This document shows positions 16,816 through 25,058 of a DNA stretch of 64,000 nucleotides, in pieces. The number at the start of each line of letters is the position of its first letter. Position 1 is the stretch's first letter. The stretch is taken from positions 5,938,001-6,002,000 of the forward strand of contig NZ_CP088014.1 of assembly GCF_021044685.1 (NCBI RefSeq). Reading direction: 5' to 3'. The stretch comes from Bradyrhizobium daqingense. GTDB taxonomy: Bacteria > Pseudomonadota > Alphaproteobacteria > Rhizobiales > Xanthobacteraceae. Under the pieces are notes generated by a model. The model did no database searches. It worked only from the letters and a program-made list of their open reading frames with translations, and was not told the DNA's origin. The translations under genes were made by a program, and so were the position numbers.

Positions 16816-17106
16816 TTACCAGTGATGGCGGCGGTGCCAACGCCGGCGGTGCCGGCGCCAATGGCGACGGTGCCAGCCCCAGTGACGGTGACGGTGATGG
16901 CCATGCCAGTGAACCTGCTCGGGCGACAGCCTCGCGGCTTCCTCGCTGGTGCTGACTGCGGGCTGAGCGTCGGCATTGCCTTGCGGCATGCGAGTGGGAT
17001 CACCGACCGGCTGCGGGGACAGCGGCGCCGCCTGCGCAGTCGCGGCAAAGGCAGCGGCTCCCGCCGTGATGCCCAATGCAAGTTTCAAAAAGTTCCGGCG
17101 CTCCAT
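16816..17106 (-). CDS. Small TAT-exported His/Arg/Trp-rich protein
   Basis: 96-residue precursor. A twin-arginine signal (ERRNFLKLALG, followed by a hydrophobic Ala stretch ending in AQA) covers about 26 residues. A short linker leads to a C-terminal 30-residue tail made almost only of His, Arg and Trp in HRRHW-like repeats. TAT export implies folding or cofactor loading in the cytoplasm; the tail could bind metal ions, but this is inference. ATG 17106 gives the RR signal within the first residues; the upstream extension has no support. Confidence 0.8.
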   Translation of the reverse strand: MERRNFLKLALGITAGAAAFAATAQAAPLSPQPVGDPTRMPQGNADAQPAVSTSEEAARLSPEQVHWHGHHRHRHWGWHRRHWRRHRRRWHRRHHW

Positions 17107-17235
17107 GATTTTCTTCCTTCTTGGATCATCGTGCCTGTGATGCAGAGCAAGTGTCGCGGTCACGACATGAACCGAAGCTGAATCGTGCGTTCAGCTTCGC
17201 TGCGGCCAGATGAAGAATTCGGAGCCCGGGTCTTG

Positions 17236-17550
17236 TTACGTCGCGAACGCCTGCGCCAGCACCAGCGTTTCGCGCGTGCGCGTCACATCGGGCCAGTCGC
17301 GATTGAAATCGGCGACGAGTTGCTTGAGCGCATCGCCCTTCAGCATCGCCGCAAGCTTCGCCTCGTCATCGAACTGATACATGGCTTGGTGCAGCGAGGG
17401 ATCGTCCAGGCTCCAGAACCGCAGGGCCTTGCTGACGCCAAACGCCTTCACCGCGTCGGGCAGATGTTCCCTCTCGTACCATCGGTCGAAAGCGGCGCGC
17501 TTGCCGGGATCGGTGACGATGGCGCGAACGACGAAGAAGGCAGCGGGCAT
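17236..17550 (-). CDS. Small dimeric alpha/beta-barrel protein, function unknown
   Basis: 104-residue protein beginning MPAAFFVVRAIVTDPGKRAAFDRWYEREHLPD. The WYxxEHLPD-type segment is typical of EthD/ABM-like ferredoxin-fold barrels. ATG 17550 is preceded by a strong AGGAGG site six bases away. The longer frame runs antisense through the start of the divergent glutathione transferase and is rejected. Function unknown; it shares a promoter region with the transferase. Confidence 0.8.
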   Translation of the reverse strand: MPAAFFVVRAIVTDPGKRAAFDRWYEREHLPDAVKAFGVSKALRFWSLDDPSLHQAMYQFDDEAKLAAMLKGDALKQLVADFNRDWPDVTRTRETLVLAQAFAT

Positions 17551-17679
17551 CGGATTTCCTCCTGTTGTTTGAGCCGAGACTACCCGCTTCGGCCGCCGGC
17601 TACAAAAAAGTTCGGTGCCGGTGTCGGAACGTGCGCGCTTGGATCGTCCTTTGCTCGAACCGGGACACGGAGACATCAC

Positions 17680-18333
17680 ATGGCCGACCTTACGCTCACC
17701 ACCTTCGACTGGGTTCCCGAGGCGCCCAGGGGCTTCGTGCGCGACTTTCGCGTCCGCTGGGCGCTCGAAGAGGCCGCCCTGCCCTATCGCGTGGCGAGCG
17801 TGCCGTTCGAGGACCGGGGGCCCACGCATTTTGCGCACCAGCCGTTCGGCCAGGTGCCGTGGCTGACCGATGGCGACCTCTCGATCTTCGAGACGGGTGC
17901 GATCCTGCTGCATCTCGGCGGACGCAGCGACAAGCTGTTGCCAGCCGATGTGCGCGGCCGCAGCGAAGCGACCGAATGGGTGTTTGCCGCGCTCAATTCG
18001 GTGGAGGTGGCCAGCCTACCCTGGGGAATGTCGAAGTTCATGGGACATCCGACCGATACGCCGGCCTGGAAATTCGTGGACGGCTTCCTGAAGCTTCGGC
18101 TCAAGCATCTCGACGCCGTGCTCGCGGCGCGCCAATGGCTGGCCGGTTCCTTCTCCGTCGCCGACATCCTGATGGCGGACGTGCTGCGTGTTGTCGATGG
18201 CTTCGATGGTCTCGCGGACAGTCCGGCCTGCCGCGCTTACGTCATGCGCGCCACCGCCCGCCCAGCGTTTGCGAAGGCCCACGCCGACCAGATGGCGCAT
18301 TTCGCCGCGGCGGATAAGAAGCGTGGGGTGTGA
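17680..18333 (+). CDS. Glutathione S-transferase family protein
   Basis: 217-residue two-domain GST. The N-terminal thioredoxin-like domain shows RVRWALEEAALPYRV, the cis-proline motif GQVPWLTDGD and the glutathione-contacting FETGAIL; the C-terminal helical domain has SVADILMADVLR, the N-capping box region. The usual catalytic Ser/Cys/Tyr near the N-terminus is not obvious, so the reaction is open. The start at 17680 follows CGGAGA. It is divergent from the 17236-17550 gene. Confidence 0.9.
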   Translation: MADLTLTTFDWVPEAPRGFVRDFRVRWALEEAALPYRVASVPFEDRGPTHFAHQPFGQVPWLTDGDLSIFETGAILLHLGGRSDKLLPADVRGRSEATEWVFAALNSVEVASLPWGMSKFMGHPTDTPAWKFVDGFLKLRLKHLDAVLAARQWLAGSFSVADILMADVLRVVDGFDGLADSPACRAYVMRATARPAFAKAHADQMAHFAAADKKRGV

Positions 18334-18427
18334 TGTAACTCACGCAATCGGTCCAGCCTTCGGCGTAAGAGTCTTCACCACCGGAATGAAGCAATTCGCC
18401 GGGGTTTATTTCCGCCAGAGATGACAC

Positions 18428-18577
18428 ATGTCCCGCATCGCATATCTCAAGGAGCAGGTCGCCCGCGCCGAGCGGCTGGCGAAGGCGATCCTCGACCAGC
18501 AGACAGCCGAGCGCCTTCAAGCCTTCGCCGCCGAATGCCGCACGGAGTTACAGGGGCTGACGCGCAAAGCTGCGTAA
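18428..18577 (+). CDS. Small hypothetical helical protein (49 aa)
   Basis: Short frame ATG-TAA encoding MSRIAYLKEQVARAERLAKA and a further helical stretch ending LQGLTRKAA. It is rich in Arg, Ala, Glu and Gln with regular heptad-like spacing, as in a single amphipathic helix. There is no close Shine-Dalgarno beyond GAGATGACAC. It follows the GST gene by 95 bases on the same strand. Small proteins of this look occur in Bradyrhizobium annotations as I recall them; coding is probable, not certain. Confidence 0.55.
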   Translation: MSRIAYLKEQVARAERLAKAILDQQTAERLQAFAAECRTELQGLTRKAA

Positions 18578-18586
18578 GACGCCACG

Positions 18587-18934
18587 TCACACCAATTTCA
18601 GCGGCGCGTCGGCGACGACGCGAAGGTCGATGCTCCCGATCAATGCCGAGCGCCGCGCCTCCGCGGCACCGATGGCGTCCTCCGTCTGCTGCAACGTGCT
18701 GATGTTCGAGCCGAGCGAGACGATCCCGCCAAGCACCAGGGCGATCGATCCGAGCGCGGCGGTCTGGCCGAAGCCAAACAGGCCAAGGATTGTGATCAAC
18801 AGCAGCGCAGCCCCGCCACCGATCGCAATCTTGGACGCGAGGATGTACTTGCGGCAGCGCTCTGCGATCTCGGCGAGCGCTTCGATCCGATCCTCGATGT
18901 CGGAGATTTCGTCGGTCGGATCGGATTCGGTCAT
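18587..18934 (-). CDS. Small membrane protein with two transmembrane segments, unknown function
   Basis: 115-residue protein. The first 25 residues are acidic and helical (MTESDPTDEISDIEDRIEAL). Two hydrophobic segments, IAIGGGAALLLITILGLFGF and TAALGSIALVLGGIVSLGS, lie at roughly residues 36-55 and 58-76, with a short soluble C-terminal helix. No family is recognised. Convergent with the 18428 small gene and nearly abutting it. Confidence 0.7.
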   Translation of the reverse strand: MTESDPTDEISDIEDRIEALAEIAERCRKYILASKIAIGGGAALLLITILGLFGFGQTAALGSIALVLGGIVSLGSNISTLQQTEDAIGAAEARRSALIGSIDLRVVADAPLKLV

Positions 18935-18951
18935 CGTGTCTCACGGGGACG

Positions 18952-19314
18952 CTAGCGACGATAAGGCAAAGGCTTCGCCGTGCCAGCGTCGACCAACTGC
19001 AAATACTCTCGCTGCAGAATCGTCCCCAGCAACTCCCATGCCCACTGAGCGTTTTGCAAGTTTAGGTGCTCGAGGAAGGAAACGCCGATGGCATTCTGCA
19101 GATGATCATTTCCATCCCTGAAGTACTTCTCGGCAAGCTTGAAGCACGAGGCGACCTCCTCTGCATTTCTCGCGACGATACCTCGTTGCACGAAGTCGGT
19201 AAACACGTGCACCTCTAGATGCAACAGGCCGTGCTGCCCGTTAATTTCGGATCTCAAGTCCGGAAAGGAGTCCTTTAGCTCCTTCAGAAAGACACTTCGA
19301 TGAAGGTCGCCCAC
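18952..19314 (-). CDS. Hypothetical protein, N-terminus disturbed by a palindromic repeat
   Basis: 120 residues from a possible GTG at 19314 to the stop at 18952. The protein is helical with a conserved-looking core (HGLLHLEVHVFTDF, EEVASCFKLAEKYFRDGND, LQNAIGVSFLEHLNL), which recalls small uncharacterised DUF7674-like proteins; this is a weak assignment. The frame has no ATG, and homologous-looking sequence (LLAEEIV) continues upstream straight into a palindromic element at 19327-19396. The native start has therefore probably been lost or replaced. Base composition is AT-richer than its neighbours, suggesting acquisition. It may be a pseudogene. Confidence 0.5.
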   Translation of the reverse strand: MGDLHRSVFLKELKDSFPDLRSEINGQHGLLHLEVHVFTDFVQRGIVARNAEEVASCFKLAEKYFRDGNDHLQNAIGVSFLEHLNLQNAQWAWELLGTILQREYLQLVDAGTAKPLPYRR

Positions 19315-19326
19315 TATTTCCTCAGC

Positions 19327-19396
19327 GAGTAGCCCACATGAGCGACATGTGGAACGTAGCAAAACTCGGATGTCGCTTCGCTCATACGGGCTACTC
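19327..19396. repeat. Palindromic element, AGTAGCCC...ATGAGCGA...GGGCTACT type
   Basis: The arm GAGTAGCCCACATGAGCGAC pairs with GTCGCTTCGCTCATACGGGCTACTC at the other end, with a short non-matching centre. It lies between the pccB stop (19401) and the truncated-looking gene 18952-19314 and supplies the region where that gene should start. Confidence 0.7.
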
Positions 19397-19400
19397 CGTG

Positions 19401-20933
19401 TCACAATGGCAAATTGTCGTGTTTCTTCGCCGGCATTTCCGTCTTCTTGTCCTTCAACATCGCCAGCGCCCGCGCGATGCGCTTCCGCGTCGAGTGCGGC
19501 ATGATGACGTCGTCGATATAGCCGCGCTCGGCCGCGATGAACGGTGACAGGAAGCGGTCCTCGTACTCCTTGGTTCGCGCGGCGATCTTGTCGGGGTCGC
19601 CGATGTCGGAGCGGAAGATGATCTCGACCGCGCCCTTGGCGCCCATCACCGCGATCTGGGCGGTCGGCCAGGCGTAGTTCATGTCGGCGCCGATTTCCTT
19701 CGAGGCCATGACGTCGAAGGCGCCGCCATAGGCCTTGCGGGTGATGATGGTAACCAGCGGCACGGTGCACTGCGAATAGGCGAACAGGAGCTTGGCGCCG
19801 TGCTTGATTAGGCCGCCATATTCCTGCGCGGTGCCCGGCAGGAAGCCCGGCACGTCGACGAAGGTGACGATCGGGACGTTGAAGGCGTCGCAGAAGCGGA
19901 CGAAGCGCGCCGCCTTCCGAGACGCGTCGCTGTCGAGCACGCCGGCCAGCACCATGGGCTGGTTGGCGACGAAGCCGACAGTGCGGCCGGCGATGCGGCC
20001 AAAGCCGGTGACGATGTTCTTGGCAAAACTCTCCGCGATCTCGAAGAAATCGCCCTCGTCCACGACCTTCAGGATCAGCTCCTTCATGTCGTAGGGCTTG
20101 TTCGGATTGTCGGGGATCAGCGTGTCCAGCGACATGTCGACCCGGCCGATGTCGTCGAAGCTCGGCCATTCCGGCACGCCATCGGTGTTGTTGGACGGCA
20201 GGAAGTCGATCAGGCGCCGCATCTGCAAGAGCGTCTCGACGTCGTTCTCGAAGGCGCCGTCCGCGATCGAGGAGCGCGTCGCGTGCACCGAGGCGCCGCC
20301 GAGCTCCTCGGCGGTGACGACCTCGTTGGTGACGGTCTTCACCACGTCGGGGCCGGTGACGAACATGTAGCTGGTGTTCTTCACCATGAAGATGAAGTCG
20401 GTCATCGCGGGCGAATAGACGTCGCCGCCGGCGCAGGGGCCCATGATGACGGAGATCTGCGGAATCACGCCGGAGGCGAGCACGTTGCGGCGGAACACGT
20501 AGGAATAGCCGGCGAGCGCGGCGACGCCTTCCTGGATGCGGGCGCCGCCGGCATCATAGAGGCCGATGATGGGCGCCCGCGCCTTCATCGCCATGTCCTG
20601 CAGCTTGGTGATCTTCAGCGCGTGCGTCTCGGAGAGCGAGCCGCCGAACACCGTAAAGTCCTTGGCGAAGACGAAGGTCTTGCGGCCGTTGACGGTGCCC
20701 CACCCCGTGACGACGCCGTCGCCGGGGATCTTGTTCTTCTCCATGCCGAACTCGGTGGAACGGTGCTCGACGAACATGTCGAACTCCTCGAACGATCCCT
20801 TGTCGAGCAAGAGCTCGATGCGCTCGCGCGCGGTCAGCTTGCCGCGGGCGTGCTGCGCCTCGATGCGCTTCTCCCCGCCGCCGAGCTTTGCGCCGGCACG
20901 ACGATCTTCAAGGGCGTCCAGGATGTGTTTCAT
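19401..20933 (-). CDS. pccB: Acyl-CoA (propionyl-CoA) carboxylase, beta subunit
   Basis: 510-residue biotin-dependent carboxyltransferase. Two crotonase-like halves are visible: the N-terminal half with GGSLSETHALKI, YDAGGARIQEG and GPCAGGDVYSPA, the C-terminal half with GRTVGFVANQP, VDVPGFLPGTAQEYGGLI and GGAFDVMASK. Length and motifs fit PccB, which carboxylates propionyl-CoA to methylmalonyl-CoA with the biotin-carrying PccA. No pccA lies in the window. It would feed C3 units, such as those from side-chain oxidation, into the TCA cycle. The ATG at 20933 (MKHILDALEDRR) is the family start. Confidence 0.95.
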   Translation of the reverse strand: MKHILDALEDRRAGAKLGGGEKRIEAQHARGKLTARERIELLLDKGSFEEFDMFVEHRSTEFGMEKNKIPGDGVVTGWGTVNGRKTFVFAKDFTVFGGSLSETHALKITKLQDMAMKARAPIIGLYDAGGARIQEGVAALAGYSYVFRRNVLASGVIPQISVIMGPCAGGDVYSPAMTDFIFMVKNTSYMFVTGPDVVKTVTNEVVTAEELGGASVHATRSSIADGAFENDVETLLQMRRLIDFLPSNNTDGVPEWPSFDDIGRVDMSLDTLIPDNPNKPYDMKELILKVVDEGDFFEIAESFAKNIVTGFGRIAGRTVGFVANQPMVLAGVLDSDASRKAARFVRFCDAFNVPIVTFVDVPGFLPGTAQEYGGLIKHGAKLLFAYSQCTVPLVTIITRKAYGGAFDVMASKEIGADMNYAWPTAQIAVMGAKGAVEIIFRSDIGDPDKIAARTKEYEDRFLSPFIAAERGYIDDVIMPHSTRKRIARALAMLKDKKTEMPAKKHDNLPL

Positions 20934-21082
20934 TTGCTCCCGCCAGTTCTTAACTAAGCCACGCTTGGCGGGGGTTCTAACACGGCATTTTGCGGCCCGG
21001 GAAGCGGCTTTCCGGACCGCAGGGCTGCCCTGCCGCAGCGTGAAAGCGCAAGGAATTACAAAGTTTTGCCTGGGAGACGAAG

Positions 21083-21484
21083 ATGGACGACCGAGTGACC
21101 GAAACAGGAGCTGCGACAGGCGGCGTCAATATCCTGCTTCGGCTGGAAGGCCTGACCCTGTTCGCCGGCATGGTGATGCTCTACGCGGCATGGGATGGCT
21201 CCTGGCTGGTGTTCGCCCTGCTCTTCTTCGTCCCGGATTTGAGCTTCCTGGCATACCTGTCCGACGCCCGCTTCGGCGCGATGGTCTACAACGCCGCCCA
21301 CAGCTACATGGCGCCGGTGACGCTGCTGACACTGGGCTTCGGCCTCGCCTCACCGCTGACCCTGTCCATCGCCTTGATCTGGCTCGCCCATATCGGCATC
21401 GACCGGGCGCTGGGCTATGGGCTGAAATATTCGGCCGGGTTCGGCTTCACCCATTTAGGGCGGATCGGCCGGAAGGAGGTCTGA
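21083..21484 (+). CDS. DUF4260 integral membrane protein
   Basis: 133-residue protein with four hydrophobic segments. Motifs typical of DUF4260 are present: LRLEGLTLF, FVPDLSFLAYL, YNAAHSYMAP and the C-terminal HIGIDRALGYGLKYSAGFGFTHLG. Function is unknown; some relatives are near regulators of detoxification genes. It stands alone, divergent from pccB. Confidence 0.88.
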   Translation: MDDRVTETGAATGGVNILLRLEGLTLFAGMVMLYAAWDGSWLVFALLFFVPDLSFLAYLSDARFGAMVYNAAHSYMAPVTLLTLGFGLASPLTLSIALIWLAHIGIDRALGYGLKYSAGFGFTHLGRIGRKEV

Positions 21485-21621
21485 CCTCGGATTTAACGGC
21501 GTGGCCGGTTGACCGGATCAGCCGATTCAGGCTTGCTTCGAGGCTCGCGATCAGGCGCCGAATGTTGCGTGAGCCAAGTCGGTACGGCGGCGGTCCATCA
21601 CGTCTGGCTGCAAGCATCCTC

Positions 21622-22131
21622 ATGTCCGCGACGATCGTTCCCCTGCCGCCGAACTCATCGTCCGAGACCGTCGACTTCCTGCGGCGCATGGCCAGCATGG
21701 TGTCGGAGCGGAACGGCGAGATGCTGCTGCGCGCGGCGAGCCTGATCGAGTCCCTGGCGCAGCGAGCGATGTCGGCCGAGCGGCTCTATCACGAGCAGCA
21801 GATCGAGAGCACGCGTAACACCGAGCTGCGCGAGGCCGCGGAGCTCGCCTTCGACGCCGAGCGCGGCAAGCTGCTCGGCCTGATGCAGCATGCGGAGAGC
21901 CATATCGGCAAGCTCACGAGCGAGCTCGACGGCTTGCGCGCCTCCGTCGACCGCTTCAACGAGACATCGGTCGCTGTGCCGATCGAGGTGCTGCGGCTGG
22001 CGCGAACGCAGTTCGATTATCTGTCCAGTGGCTTTGCCCGGAAAGGCGACGTGATCTCGCAGGCGATGAGCGAGATCGGCGCCTTTGCGATCGACCAGGC
22101 ATTGACGGCGAAGAAGACTGATAGCGCGTAA
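21622..22131 (+). CDS. Hypothetical coiled-coil protein
   Basis: About 169 residues. Residues 15-115 are nearly all helical with heptad spacing (LYHEQQIESTRNTELREAAE, then GKLLGLMQHAESHIGKLTSE), followed by a short soluble end. No domain is recognised. ATG 21622 was chosen because the sequence before it reads as non-coding; an in-frame ATG at 21562 is possible and neither has a good ribosome site. It follows the DUF4260 gene by 137 bases. Confidence 0.6.
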   Translation: MSATIVPLPPNSSSETVDFLRRMASMVSERNGEMLLRAASLIESLAQRAMSAERLYHEQQIESTRNTELREAAELAFDAERGKLLGLMQHAESHIGKLTSELDGLRASVDRFNETSVAVPIEVLRLARTQFDYLSSGFARKGDVISQAMSEIGAFAIDQALTAKKTDSA

Positions 22132-22144
22132 GGCTGGCCCGCTC

Positions 22145-22261
22145 CGTCATTGCGAGCGCAGCGACTTGTCCGCCGAAGCCTTAGCGAAGGCGGAAGCAAT
22201 CCAGGCTGGCTCTCGGGAAAGACTCTGGATTGCTTCATCGCAAGAGCTCCTCGCAATAACG
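22145..22261. repeat. Intergenic palindrome, CGTCATTGCGAGCGCAGCGA type
   Basis: The left part CGTCATTGCGAGCGCAGCGA through GAAGCAATCCAG pairs with CTGGATTGCTTCATCGCAAG through CTCGCAATAACG, i.e. a long imperfect inverted repeat. An arm of the same family occurs at 14313-14342. No gene inside. Confidence 0.72.
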
Positions 22262-22292
22262 TTGGTGAGAGAGTCGCGGCAGCGCACCAACG

Positions 22293-23150
22293 CTAGATCG
22301 CGCCGATCTCGGTCAGGCAAGCTTGCGTCAGCGGCATGCGCTCACCGATGAGGCGCGGCTCCTTGCAATCCATGTTGAGCGCGAACACGGTGTGCGCCTC
22401 GCCCTTCTCGGCCCAGCCGACCATCCAGCCGAGCGACGGCTCACCGCGCTCGGCGCCCAGCAGGCCGGACTTGGCGCGGATGATGCTGTCGCCGACCTTG
22501 GTCACCGGCAGGATGTCGCAGACGAGGTCCTGGCTGCGCTTGCCGATCGGCAGCGCGCGACGGCGCAGCCGGTCGACGAAGTCGATCTGTTCGACCGGAT
22601 CGATGCGCAAATTTCCGGTGAGCCAGAACTGGTCGATGCCGCCGCCGATGTCGCGATTGCCGTAGTCGAACTCCTCGACGTATTTTTGCATGCGCTCCTG
22701 GCCGATGCGGCGCGCGATCTCCTGATAGACGGGCACCGCGCTGACCGCGATCGCGCTGCGCAGCGTGTGATCCTTGTTCCAGGCTTCGATCGGGCGCTTC
22801 ACCCCGTCCCAGGCAAACACGTCCTTGTCGGGATCGGTGACAACGCCGGTCTCCAGCGCGATCAACGAGTTCGGAATTTTGAAGGTCGAGGCCGGCAGCT
22901 TGCCTTCACCCGAGCGATCCTTGTCAGAGGCGACGATCAGATAATCCTCGACCTTGTAGCCGACGAAGGTGCCCGACGTGCCGAGATCGGTGAAGCGCTT
23001 GGCGAGGCTGTCGCGGATCTCGTTGCGCGGCGGCGCAACGTGGGCGAACGCACGTGACGGCAGGATGGTGGCTGCGGCGAGCAGGCCGAGAGTGGAACGA
23101 CGGGTGAGCAAGCGCGATGTCCGTTGAGCAGTGAAAGCGCCGCGAACCAT
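22293..23150 (-). CDS. Class D (OXA-type) beta-lactamase family protein
   Basis: 285-residue serine hydrolase with all class D motifs in order: STFK (S88-K91, nucleophile and carbamylatable lysine), SAV (137-139, SxV), YGN (163-165) and KSG (227-229), plus FWLTGNLRI around 175-183. The N-terminus LLTRRSTLGLLAAATIL resembles a twin-arginine signal, so it is likely periplasmic. Cleavage of beta-lactams is expected from the family; the spectrum cannot be read from sequence. No regulator of the AmpR or Bla type lies nearby. It starts 37 bases downstream of the FlhB-like gene and may share its transcript. Confidence 0.92.
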   Translation of the reverse strand: MVRGAFTAQRTSRLLTRRSTLGLLAAATILPSRAFAHVAPPRNEIRDSLAKRFTDLGTSGTFVGYKVEDYLIVASDKDRSGEGKLPASTFKIPNSLIALETGVVTDPDKDVFAWDGVKRPIEAWNKDHTLRSAIAVSAVPVYQEIARRIGQERMQKYVEEFDYGNRDIGGGIDQFWLTGNLRIDPVEQIDFVDRLRRRALPIGKRSQDLVCDILPVTKVGDSIIRAKSGLLGAERGEPSLGWMVGWAEKGEAHTVFALNMDCKEPRLIGERMPLTQACLTEIGAI

Positions 23151-23187
23151 GCAGCCGCTACGTGGTGAAACGATGACGGGTCGTGTT

Positions 23188-23451
23188 TTACCTTCCCCGC
23201 CCCGACAGCCGCAGCACGAACACCAGCACTTCGGCGACGGCCTTGTAGAGGTCGGGCGGGATCTCGTCGCCGAGCTCCACCTTGGAGAGCGCGCCGGCCA
23301 GGATCTCGTTCTCCTCGATCGGGATGTCGTTCGCCTTGGCGATCTCCACGATCTTTTCGCCGATCGTGCCCTTGCCCTTGGCGACGACGACGGGCGCGCC
23401 AGAGCCCTTTTCGTAATGCAGCGCGATCGCGAGCTTGGAGGGGTCGCTCAT
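23188..23451 (-). CDS. FlhB C-terminal-domain-like protein (EscU/YscU/HrcU family)
   Basis: 87 residues equivalent only to the cytoplasmic export-switch domain of FlhB: DPSKLAIALHYEKG, APVVVAKGKG, IPIEENEILAGALSKVELGDEIP and VAEVLVFVLRL. The four transmembrane helices of FlhB are absent, and the autocleavage NPTH is replaced at the start, so it corresponds to the post-cleavage piece. Such stand-alone FlhX/FhlB proteins occur beside fliK in many bacteria. Its ATG overlaps the fliK stop (ATGA), indicating coupled translation. Confidence 0.88.
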   Translation of the reverse strand: MSDPSKLAIALHYEKGSGAPVVVAKGKGTIGEKIVEIAKANDIPIEENEILAGALSKVELGDEIPPDLYKAVAEVLVFVLRLSGRGR

Positions 23452-25058
23452 GTGGCGCGGTCCAGGAAATGGCCGGCGCGGGCCGGTGCCGGCTGCGGCG
23501 GCGTGCCGTCGCGCACGATGATGTCGCCCGGCTTGAGCTCGGCGCGCGTCAGGGCCTGATTGAGCTCGCCGATACCGGCGCGGAGCTGCTGCGCAGTCGC
23601 CGGCCGCTCGGCCCACATCCGCACGAAGGTCTTGTCGCCGTTCAGCGTGATCAAGGCGTGAACGGGGCCGGCCGGCTCGACATTGAGCGAGAAGCGCGCG
23701 CGCCAGGCACGCGTGGCGGCATCGGCGGATTCGTTGCCGCCGTCGCGCGAAATCTCGAACTGCGCCATCGCGGTGCCCTGCGAGGTCGCGAAGGGAATCT
23801 CGAAATTCCATTGCGGTACGGCCGGATCGATGCGGTGGCCGCTCGCGTCCGTGCGATCGGGGAGCGAGGCGACCTGGAGCAAGGTCTGCCGCGCGATTGC
23901 GGCATCGGTGTCGTCGAGCAGGCGCTGCACGGTCGCGGCCAGCGGCGTATCGGGCGCGAGCGATGGCGAGGCGACCGCCTGCGAGGCCGGCAGTGCCCCC
24001 CGAAACGGCGGTGGCGTGGTCGCGTGCGCCTCCGCCTCGAAGACGTGGCCATCAGGCACGGCCTTGTTGGAGCCGGGCACGTTGCCGAGCATGCGCGGCA
24101 GGTTTTGCGTCATCTCCTGCAAGAGGCTGGCAGCAAGGTCTGCCGACATGGTCCTGGGCATCGCGGCCTGCGCAACGCCCGCGACAGTATCGGCCAGCAC
24201 GGCGGCTGTGGGCGTGGCGCTGCGCGGTATTTGCGGCGGTTGGTTGATCTCGGCCTCGGCTAACGGACCAGCGGCCGGCACGGCGGCGCCTGTTGGCTGA
24301 GCCGGTGCGGCTGTCGCCGTGGCACTGCTCGGAAGCGCGGCGCCTTGCGGCTGGGGCGCGGCGGTCTGAAGCGTGGCCAGGGTCTGGCGCAGCACCAGCA
24401 GCGCCGCTTTCAAATCGGCCGGCGCGCCGGCCGACGGCGTCGCAGCCGCGGCCAGCGAAGCCTCGAGGAACAGGCCGGATTTCTGGAAGGCCGTCTCGAT
24501 GTCGCCGCCATCGAGAGCGGTGTTGAGCGGTGTCTGCTGCGCCAGCACGTCCAGCACCGCCTGCTTCAGCCCCGCCGGCAGGTTGCTGCCGGTGACGACC
24601 GCGGCCAAATTGGCGTACAGCGGTGCCTGGCTGCCCTGCCTGGTCACGGCGTCGGCGGAGGCTGCGCTGACAGCGACGTGTTCTGCCGGTGTCAGTGTGT
24701 TGCGTGTCGGGCTTGCCGATGGCGCCAGCGGCGGGCTCTCCACCAGCGAGGCCGCGCGGGCGGTCAACGTAACCTGATCGGGAGTTGCCTCGCCCGCCCC
24801 GCCCATGACCGCGAGGCGGATGGTGCCGTCGTTCTTCGACACCGCGAGCTGGAGATTTTGCCCCGGCGTGAGCGCTACTTCCGACATCACATCCATTGCG
24901 AGGTTGGCGATCGCGATCCGCACCAGATTGTCGGCGAGCACGCTGACGACTTTGGCATTCACGACGCTGCCAGCCTGCAACGCAAGATCGGGCGTCGTCG
25001 CATCAGCCGCGGCGCTGGCGGCATTGACCGGAAGGATCGAATTGATCGGCGTCGGCAT
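23448..25058 (-). CDS. fliK: Flagellar hook-length control protein FliK
   Basis: 536-residue Ala/Pro/Thr-rich protein. A long low-complexity ruler region (roughly residues 90-380) precedes a compact C-terminal hook domain with FEIPFATSQGTAMAQFEISR, RFSLNVEPAGPVHALI and MWAERPATAQQLRAGIGEL. FliK measures hook length and switches flagellar export specificity through FlhB. ATG 25058 (MPTPINS) is preferred; a GTG ten codons upstream is less likely. No other structural flagellar genes are here, so this is a detached fliK-fhlB pair. Confidence 0.85.
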   Translation of the reverse strand: MPTPINSILPVNAASAAADATTPDLALQAGSVVNAKVVSVLADNLVRIAIANLAMDVMSEVALTPGQNLQLAVSKNDGTIRLAVMGGAGEATPDQVTLTARAASLVESPPLAPSASPTRNTLTPAEHVAVSAASADAVTRQGSQAPLYANLAAVVTGSNLPAGLKQAVLDVLAQQTPLNTALDGGDIETAFQKSGLFLEASLAAAATPSAGAPADLKAALLVLRQTLATLQTAAPQPQGAALPSSATATAAPAQPTGAAVPAAGPLAEAEINQPPQIPRSATPTAAVLADTVAGVAQAAMPRTMSADLAASLLQEMTQNLPRMLGNVPGSNKAVPDGHVFEAEAHATTPPPFRGALPASQAVASPSLAPDTPLAATVQRLLDDTDAAIARQTLLQVASLPDRTDASGHRIDPAVPQWNFEIPFATSQGTAMAQFEISRDGGNESADAATRAWRARFSLNVEPAGPVHALITLNGDKTFVRMWAERPATAQQLRAGIGELNQALTRAELKPGDIIVRDGTPPQPAPARAGHFLDRAT

